DNA of 64,000 nt from Acinetobacter sp. ANC 4862 (GTDB lineage: Bacteria > Pseudomonadota > Gammaproteobacteria > Pseudomonadales > Moraxellaceae), in contig NZ_SJXH01000005.1 in NCBI RefSeq assembly GCF_004336635.1, positions 1 through 64,000 of the forward strand, in the 5' to 3' direction. The notes below the pieces were generated by a model. The model saw only the letters and a program-made list of their open reading frames with translations, did no database searches and was not told the origin of the DNA. Made by a program: the position numbers and the translations under genes. Of this stretch, positions 58,304 through 64,000 are shown piece after piece. Numbering within the stretch: position 1 is the first letter of the stretch; each line of letters begins with the position of its first letter.

Positions 58304-60526
58304 ATGCCAAATACATCCTCGATACCCGCCAACCTTTATCGCATTCGTGTTGCTGTACCGGTCTATATTTACGACTGTTTTGATTACACCTTAACGGCTG
58401 AACAATATCAGCTGGCCGAAGTAGGTGCGCGGGTTGCCGTGTCATTTGGACGGCAGAATCTGGTCGGCATTATTGTTGAAAAACTGACAGCCGATACCCC
58501 GATTGATCCACGTTTTAAGCTCAAAGCCATTACCGACCTGCTGGATGATCAGCCGATTTTAGACAGTAAAACTTTAAGTTTATTAACCTGGTCAGCGCAA
58601 TATTATCAATTTCCGATTGGCGAAGTTTTCCAAAGTGCCTTACCCACCTTCCTACGTCAGGGCAAACCCTATAATTTATTGGCGCGGATGTGGAAAGTTC
58701 TGGATTTAGCTGCTGAAGCAAAAGTAAAACGGTCTGAAAAACAGCAAGAAGCTTATAAAGTCCTGAAATTGCATCCTCAAGGAACTACAGAAAATATTTT
58801 AAATTTAGCCGGCATTGAAACAGCAACACTGAAGGCTTTAGAAAAAAAAGACATTATTGAATGTGTTTTAGAAAATCAGGATTTTAGTCCGCAGCCGGTC
58901 ACGTTGGCGCAAATGCCATTAACGGCCAATGAAGATCAAAAGAAAGCCATTCAACAGGTACTTAAAGCACAAAAAAAATATCAGGCTTTTTTACTGGATG
59001 GTTTAACCGGAAGCGGTAAAACCGAAGTCTATTTGCAAATCATGCAAGAGGTACTGAAACAAGGCAAACAGGTCTTGGTTTTAGTGCCTGAAATTGGTTT
59101 AACACCACAAACGATTAGCCGTTTTCAGTCGCGCTTTCATGGCAATATTGTGCTGCTGCATTCAGGACTAAATGATTCCAAACGTCTCCAGGCTTGGCAA
59201 GCGGCGCAAACCGGTAAAGCCTCCATCATTTTAGGCACCCGTTCAGCCATTTATACCCCGCTGCCCAATCTGGGCTTAATCATTCTCGATGAAGAACACG
59301 ACCTTTCATTTAAACAGCAGGAAGGTTTTCGCTACCATGCACGTGATGTCGCGATGTATCGGGCTCATTTACAAAGCTGTCCAATTATTTTGGGTTCGGC
59401 TACACCGAGCATTGAAAGTTATGCACTGGCTGACTCAGGAAAAATGACCCGTTTAGAGCTGAATCAGCGTGCGGGTATTGCGCTGATGCCAAAGATTCAT
59501 CTGATTGATCTGAAAATTGCGCAAAAGCAAAATGGCATTAGCCAAAGCCTGATTGAGGAAATTCAAAAACGGCTGGATAAAAAAGAACAGGTGTTAGTGT
59601 TCTTGAACCGCCGTGGTTATGCACCGGTACTGATTTGCGAAAGCTGTGCCTGGCAGGCAAAGTGTCCGCATTGTGATGCCAACTTTACCGTGCATCGACA
59701 GCCTTATCAGCATTTACATTGTCACCATTGTGGCAGCATTCACCGCATGCCCGAGCATTGTCCGCAGTGCAAACATACGGAATTAAAATCGATTGGCATG
59801 GGTACAGCCAAAGTGGAAGAACACCTGCAACAGCTTTTCCCCAATTTCAATGTGATTCGTGTCGATCGCGATTCCACCAGTCGGGTCGGCAGCTGGCAAA
59901 AAATTTATGACAAGATTCAAAAAAGTGAACCGATTATTTTACTCGGCACGCAAATGCTGGCCAAAGGACACCATTTCCCCTATGTCACTTTAGTGGCTAT
60001 TTTGGATATTGATTCTGGCTTGCTCAGTGTCGATTTCCGTGCCACCGAACGTACGGCGCAATTGATTATCCAAGTCGCGGGTCGTGCCGGACGGGGTGAA
60101 CGCAAAGGTGAAGTCTATTTACAAACCCTGAGACCGGATCATCCCCTGCTCAACACCTTAATCGAAAAGGATTACCGGCATTTTGCCAAGCAAACCTTAA
60201 CAGAACGTCAAGCAGCACTGTTACCGCCTTTCCGGTATGCCGCACTGATTCGTTGCGAGTCAAAAAGTCAGGAACAGAACCAGGAATTTCTACAACAGCA
60301 TGCCCAGGCGCTCAGACAAGTTTCTGAAAACCTGATTGATATCTGGGGACCGATTCCAGCGCCAATGGAACGCAAAGCCGGACGCTATCAGGCACATATG
60401 GTACTGCTGTCGCAAGATCGTGCCCGATTACACTTTTATATTCGTGCCTGGTGGCAAAACATGTTGCATCAAAAGCCCTCCAGCATGAAACTGACACTCG
60501 ATATAGATCCTCAAGAATTAAGCTAA
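58304..60526 (+). CDS. priA: Primosomal protein N', replication restart helicase
   Basis: A 3'-to-5' DNA helicase that reloads DnaB at stalled forks. The 740-residue protein has an N-terminal DNA-binding domain, then the helicase core with Walker A GLTGSGKTE (about 233-241) and Walker B DEEH (about 329-332), GSATPSIES, and two zinc sites in the C-rich region (CESCAWQAKCPHCDANFT, then CHHCGSIHRMPEHCPQC). QVAGRAGRGERKGE is helicase motif VI. Length and order are normal. It starts divergently from gspF. Confidence 0.96.
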   Translation: MPNTSSIPANLYRIRVAVPVYIYDCFDYTLTAEQYQLAEVGARVAVSFGRQNLVGIIVEKLTADTPIDPRFKLKAITDLLDDQPILDSKTLSLLTWSAQYYQFPIGEVFQSALPTFLRQGKPYNLLARMWKVLDLAAEAKVKRSEKQQEAYKVLKLHPQGTTENILNLAGIETATLKALEKKDIIECVLENQDFSPQPVTLAQMPLTANEDQKKAIQQVLKAQKKYQAFLLDGLTGSGKTEVYLQIMQEVLKQGKQVLVLVPEIGLTPQTISRFQSRFHGNIVLLHSGLNDSKRLQAWQAAQTGKASIILGTRSAIYTPLPNLGLIILDEEHDLSFKQQEGFRYHARDVAMYRAHLQSCPIILGSATPSIESYALADSGKMTRLELNQRAGIALMPKIHLIDLKIAQKQNGISQSLIEEIQKRLDKKEQVLVFLNRRGYAPVLICESCAWQAKCPHCDANFTVHRQPYQHLHCHHCGSIHRMPEHCPQCKHTELKSIGMGTAKVEEHLQQLFPNFNVIRVDRDSTSRVGSWQKIYDKIQKSEPIILLGTQMLAKGHHFPYVTLVAILDIDSGLLSVDFRATERTAQLIIQVAGRAGRGERKGEVYLQTLRPDHPLLNTLIEKDYRHFAKQTLTERQAALLPPFRYAALIRCESKSQEQNQEFLQQHAQALRQVSENLIDIWGPIPAPMERKAGRYQAHMVLLSQDRARLHFYIRAWWQNMLHQKPSSMKLTLDIDPQELS

Positions 60527-60585
60527 GTCAAAGTTAATGTTTTGCTTAATTTTTTTGCAATTAAAATAAAGGCCAGGACGAACTG

Positions 60586-62427
60586 ATGTCGCTACTGTTA
60601 CAAATTACGATTTTCCTTGGTGCTTCCCTACTCTTGGTGCCACTGGCCAAGCGCTTTGGAATTGCCACCGTGCTCGGCTATTTGTTTACAGGAATTTTAC
60701 TCGGTCCCAGCGCATTAAATCTGGCCAGTGACCCTGAATCAATTCAAGAACTGGCTGAATTTGGTGTTATTTTGTTGATGTTCATTATTGGTCTGGAGCT
60801 ACGTCCACAACGCTTGTGGGAGATGCGCAAATCGATCTTTTTAATGGGCAGCTTACAGGTCGGCATTACCGGCGTTATTCTGGCCATCCTTGTCTTTTTT
60901 ACCTTAAACCAAAGCCTCTCTGCAAGTTTTGTGATTGGAACTGCCTTGGCTTTATCCTCTACAGCCTTTGTCCTGCAACTGCTTTCTGAAAAACAACAAC
61001 TCAACACTACCTTTGGGCAGCAATCTTTTTCGATCTTATTGTTTCAGGATATTGCCGCTATTCCGCTATTAGCGATTATTCCGCTACTCGCTGGTACTGA
61101 ATCGACCCATCATGGCGTTGCCTATTTTGCAGCGATTATTGCAACCTTTAGCGGTTTGTTCCTGTTTAGCCGCTATATGATGCGTCCATTTTTCCGCTTT
61201 GTGGCAAAAAGTGGTGCACATGAACTGATTACTGCAGTCGGTTTGTTTATTGTTTTGGGCGTGGTTGCGCTCATGGATGTGCTCGGGATCAGTACGACTT
61301 TAGGGGCATTCTTAACTGGCGTTCTACTCGCCGACTCTGAATTCCGTCATGAACTTGAAGCCAGTATTGCACCCTTTAAAGGGTTGTTACTGGGTCTGTT
61401 CTTTATGACGGTTGGCATGACCACACAATTGTCTCTCTTGGTCGATATGCCTTGGCTGATTATTGGCGGTGCACTCATTTTAATGCTGGTCAAAAGCCTG
61501 ACTCTCACTGCAATCGCCCGTTATTTAAAATATTCATGGCGCAACAGCTTGCTGCTTGCCACCTGCTTGGCTCAAGGCGGTGAATTCGCCTTTGTGGTGC
61601 TCAAAGTCGCTAGTAGTGAAAAAGTATTAACCCAGGCCATTCTTGAGCCTTTAACATTGATTGTTACACTTTCCATGGTGCTGACCCCGATGCTGTACTG
61701 GCTGATTAGCAGCTGGATTATTCCATTGATTGATAAAGAAAAGGCTCCTGTTTATGATGAAATCCCCAATATCCATAACCCGATGATTATTGCTGGATTT
61801 GGGCGTTTTGGACAGATCATCGCCCGTATCGCCCATTTACAGCATCAATCCTTTACCGCAATTGACAGCAATCTGGAAAAAGTCGATTTCGTACGAAAGT
61901 ATGGCGGTACGGTATACTATGGTGATGCTACACAACCGGATATCTTGCGTTCTGCAGGTGTTGAACACGCCAAAGTTTTTGTTCTGGCGATTGATGACAT
62001 CGAAGACTCGATGAATGTCGCACGTCATATTCGCTTAAACTATCCGAATCTGAAACTTTTGGTTCGTGCACGAGATCGCCATCATGTGCATTTACTGCGT
62101 GATTTAGGGGTAGAACATATCTGGCGTGAAACCTATTTATCATCACTGGGTATGGCCTATCGTGCCTTACGTGAATTGGATATCAGTGAAGAAGATGCTT
62201 ATAAAAGCATTGAATTGTTTCGTGATTACGATGAAAAATTATTGATTCAGCAACAACGGGTCTATACCGATGAACAAAAGATTTATGAAACTCATCGTAA
62301 TGCATTGGCAGAGCTGGAACACTTATTTGAAAGTGATGCTCAAATTCGTCAAGAACCGACTGGCGTCAATTTACAACGCGGCTTAGAACATCAGCGTATT
62401 GATGTCACAAGAGATGATAGTAACTAG
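60586..62427 (+). CDS. CPA2-family monovalent cation/proton antiporter (KefB/KefC-like)
   Basis: A 613-residue inner-membrane antiporter. About twelve helices cover residues 5-375, with the family motif LFQDIAAIPLL and TTLGAFLTGVLLADSEFR. A cytoplasmic RCK/TrkA-N domain follows, with the nucleotide motif IIAGFGRFGQIIARIAH at about 400-416. KefB/KefC potassium efflux systems are the best known relatives, but no ancillary KefF/KefG gene lies beside it. It starts 60 bases after priA, in the same direction. Confidence 0.9.
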   Translation: MSLLLQITIFLGASLLLVPLAKRFGIATVLGYLFTGILLGPSALNLASDPESIQELAEFGVILLMFIIGLELRPQRLWEMRKSIFLMGSLQVGITGVILAILVFFTLNQSLSASFVIGTALALSSTAFVLQLLSEKQQLNTTFGQQSFSILLFQDIAAIPLLAIIPLLAGTESTHHGVAYFAAIIATFSGLFLFSRYMMRPFFRFVAKSGAHELITAVGLFIVLGVVALMDVLGISTTLGAFLTGVLLADSEFRHELEASIAPFKGLLLGLFFMTVGMTTQLSLLVDMPWLIIGGALILMLVKSLTLTAIARYLKYSWRNSLLLATCLAQGGEFAFVVLKVASSEKVLTQAILEPLTLIVTLSMVLTPMLYWLISSWIIPLIDKEKAPVYDEIPNIHNPMIIAGFGRFGQIIARIAHLQHQSFTAIDSNLEKVDFVRKYGGTVYYGDATQPDILRSAGVEHAKVFVLAIDDIEDSMNVARHIRLNYPNLKLLVRARDRHHVHLLRDLGVEHIWRETYLSSLGMAYRALRELDISEEDAYKSIELFRDYDEKLLIQQQRVYTDEQKIYETHRNALAELEHLFESDAQIRQEPTGVNLQRGLEHQRIDVTRDDSN

Positions 62428-62477
62428 CTTGTGTTTTACAATGTAGACACCATTAACACGGGCTATTGGAGAAATTT

Positions 62478-63353
62478 ATGTCTGAATTACGTCAACGCTT
62501 TTATATTGAAAATTGCCCGATTCGTGGTGAAGTGGTGCATCTTGAAAGTGTTTTACAAACTATTCTTGCCCAACGTGACTATCCGCAAGCCATTCAAGTA
62601 CTCTTAGGTGAAATGCTCAGTGCTACAGCCCTACTTGCAAGCACCCTTAAAATTAAAGGACGTATTAGCCTGCAAATTCAGGCAGCAGGTACCTTCAAAT
62701 GGGCCATGGCGGAATGCAACCATTTAGGTGAATTACGTGCTTCAGCAGATTACGAAGAAGACCCGCGCTTCTTTCAAGCAGAAGACAGCAGCACGGTTTT
62801 CAGAGCGCTGGTCAGTCCCGTACTGTTTATTAATATTGAACCTGAATTTGGTGAACGCTATCAGGGCATCGTTCCAATTGAACATGACACCTTAGCTGGT
62901 TGTTTGATGCAGTATTATGATTTATCTGCACAAATTCCAACTAAAATCCGCTTGGCCAGTACTGCAGAACGTTCTGGCGGTTTACTGATTCAATTGTTAC
63001 CGCGTATTAATGAAGAAGAGCAGCAACTTGTCGATGACGATCTCTGGCCACGCCTGACCATGTTGACTGACACCTTAAAGCCAGAAGAGTTAACTGAGCT
63101 TGAAGCCACAGAAATTCTCTATCGTTTGTACAATGAAGAAGATGTTCGCTTGCCAGAAGTCGAGCAATTAAGCTTTGGTTGTACCTGTTCTAAAGACCGT
63201 TGTGCCAATGCATTGATTCAAATTGGTGTTGAAGCGGTACGTGAAACCTTGGAGTTTCAAAATCCGATTACCATGGATTGCCAGTTCTGCAGCACCCGAT
63301 ACAGCTTTACAGCCGAAGAAGCCTTTGGATTATTTGGTAAACATCTGAGTTAA
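62478..63353 (+). CDS. hslO: Hsp33 redox-regulated chaperone
   Basis: A chaperone that binds unfolding proteins when oxidised. The 291-residue protein has the zinc switch C235, C237 (FGCTCSKDRC), C268 and C271 (DCQFCSTRYSF), in the classic CxC...CxxC pattern, with an additional C242. The N-terminal core has VLLGEMLSATALLAS. The start is ATG 62478, after GGAG; a longer reading by four residues is spurious. It follows the antiporter by 50 bases in the same direction. Confidence 0.95.
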   Translation: MSELRQRFYIENCPIRGEVVHLESVLQTILAQRDYPQAIQVLLGEMLSATALLASTLKIKGRISLQIQAAGTFKWAMAECNHLGELRASADYEEDPRFFQAEDSSTVFRALVSPVLFINIEPEFGERYQGIVPIEHDTLAGCLMQYYDLSAQIPTKIRLASTAERSGGLLIQLLPRINEEEQQLVDDDLWPRLTMLTDTLKPEELTELEATEILYRLYNEEDVRLPEVEQLSFGCTCSKDRCANALIQIGVEAVRETLEFQNPITMDCQFCSTRYSFTAEEAFGLFGKHLS

Positions 63354-63369
63354 TTCAACTCAAGTCGGT

Positions 63370-63400
63370 AAAAAGAGTAGCCATATGGCTGCTCTTTTTT
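63370..63400 (+). terminator. Intrinsic terminator of hslO
   Basis: AAAAGAGTAGCC and GGCTGCTCTTTT arms around ATAT with one G-T pair, then more T. Confidence 0.85.
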
Positions 63401-63567
63401 AATGCTAAATTTAACTTTCCTCCTGTCTGTTTCCTGATTTAGATGCAAGTTTGTGACTTGTAATCTGGTTGTTTTTCAGTAAAATTCCATACCGAAATAA
63501 AGCAAATAATGTCAATAAAGCTTTTATTTCTAATACATAAAAATAAATTAATGAGTGGAATATTTAC

Positions 63568-64000
63568 ATGAACACAAAAATAATTTTGAGTGGATTAGTA
63601 CTTATTGCCAGTAGCATGATTCACGCAGAAACACCTGACTTAGCCGGCACATGGAAAACCATTGACGACAAAACAGGATATGCTCGTGCAGACGTTTTAA
63701 TCACCAAACAAAAAAATGGAATTTACCTTGGAAAAATTATCAAAGTTCATGCCATTCCAAACCGCACTGCTATTGATCATTGTGAAAAATGTAAAGGCGC
63801 ATTAAAAAATGCACCGCTAATCGGTCTTCCTATCTTTTCAGGCTTTAAGCAGAACCCTAAAAATAAAGATGAATTTATTGACGGTCATGTTCTAGATCCG
63901 CTTTCAGGTCATGTCTACCAGGGCAAAGGACGCCTTAATGTACGCGGAAATGTGCTTACACTACGCGGATTTATTGGGACAAGCCTGTTAGGTCGAACAG
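63568..64000 (+). CDS. DUF2147 secreted protein (partial, runs off the right edge)
   Basis: The visible 144 codons encode a Sec signal (LSGLVLIASSMIHA, cleaved near residue 20), then LAGTWKTIDDKTGYARADVLI and EKCKGALKNAPLIGLPIFSGF, and the VLDPLSGHVYQGKGRL and LRGFIGTSLLGRT signature of DUF2147. The family is common in proteobacteria and is predicted to be a periplasmic beta-barrel-like fold; its function is unknown. The cut frame stays open to the edge, so only the last few codons are missing. Confidence 0.85.
   Translation, partial: MNTKIILSGLVLIASSMIHAETPDLAGTWKTIDDKTGYARADVLITKQKNGIYLGKIIKVHAIPNRTAIDHCEKCKGALKNAPLIGLPIFSGFKQNPKNKDEFIDGHVLDPLSGHVYQGKGRLNVRGNVLTLRGFIGTSLLGRT

Overview
The window looks like chromosome of a low-GC gammaproteobacterium, most probably Acinetobacter (Moraxellaceae). 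This is inferred from AT-rich spacers, the protein sequences, and the order of housekeeping genes (rne/rluC, glyQS, corC-lnt, gspF-gspG, hslO). No rRNA is present, so the genus is an inference and no species is proposed. Most of the window is ordinary chromosome with short transcription units closed by clear intrinsic terminators. The left edge carries the end of an insertion sequence, the right edge cuts a DUF2147 gene, and there is no CRISPR array or prophage.

Layout. 1-7.1 kb: an ISNCY-like transposase end, katG, a frame-broken DCC-family gene with a DoxX-like partner, a metallo-beta-lactamase-fold hydrolase, a cation diffusion facilitator and an EamA exporter. 7.2-20.3 kb: a complete 3-phenylpropionate/cinnamate catabolic locus. 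hcaE-hcaF-hcaC-hcaB-mhpB-hcaD form one minus-strand operon with hcaR divergent from it. They are followed by a DUF1345 membrane protein, mhpC, an OprD-type porin, and mhpD-mhpF-mhpE. Together these genes dihydroxylate the ring, rearomatise it, cleave it in meta fashion, hydrolyse the product, and convert the C5 fragment to pyruvate and acetyl-CoA. No mhpA and no dedicated inner-membrane permease are seen. 20.7-29.4 kb: a small secreted protein, a HAD phosphatase, rluC, a long structured leader and rne (RNase E), and an acyl-CoA synthetase.

29.5-34.2 kb: three identical tRNA-Lys(TTT) genes and one tRNA-Lys(CTT), a lipoprotein, a PspC protein, an HPP-CBS membrane protein, and an AT-rich SIR2-domain gene (candidate antiphage NADase) whose C-terminus is cut off by a one-base deletion in an A tract. 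34.2-46.4 kb: glyQS, several small lipoproteins or secreted proteins, a hydroxyacid dehydrogenase, an unusual alpha/beta-hydrolase-like protein, a methyltransferase, a GFA-family protein, a HI0933-type flavoprotein coupled to a divergent TrmB-like methyltransferase, and yacG. 46.4-64 kb: a glyoxalase-II-like hydrolase, hemH (carrying a ten-G tract), a DUF4062 protein, murI, a DUF1285 protein, ETF-ubiquinone oxidoreductase, tusA, corC-lnt, a REP-like palindrome pair, gspF-gspG, priA, a CPA2 antiporter, hslO and the partial DUF2147 gene.

The items most worth checking are the frameshifted SIR2 gene, the poly-G tract in hemH, the structured rne leader with a terminator-like hairpin, a perfect 16-bp inverted repeat downstream of rluC, and the compact hca-mhp locus with its repeated promoter-region motif. 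I did not find a clearly new multi-gene system; the SIR2 and DUF4062 genes are the nearest candidates and both stand alone.
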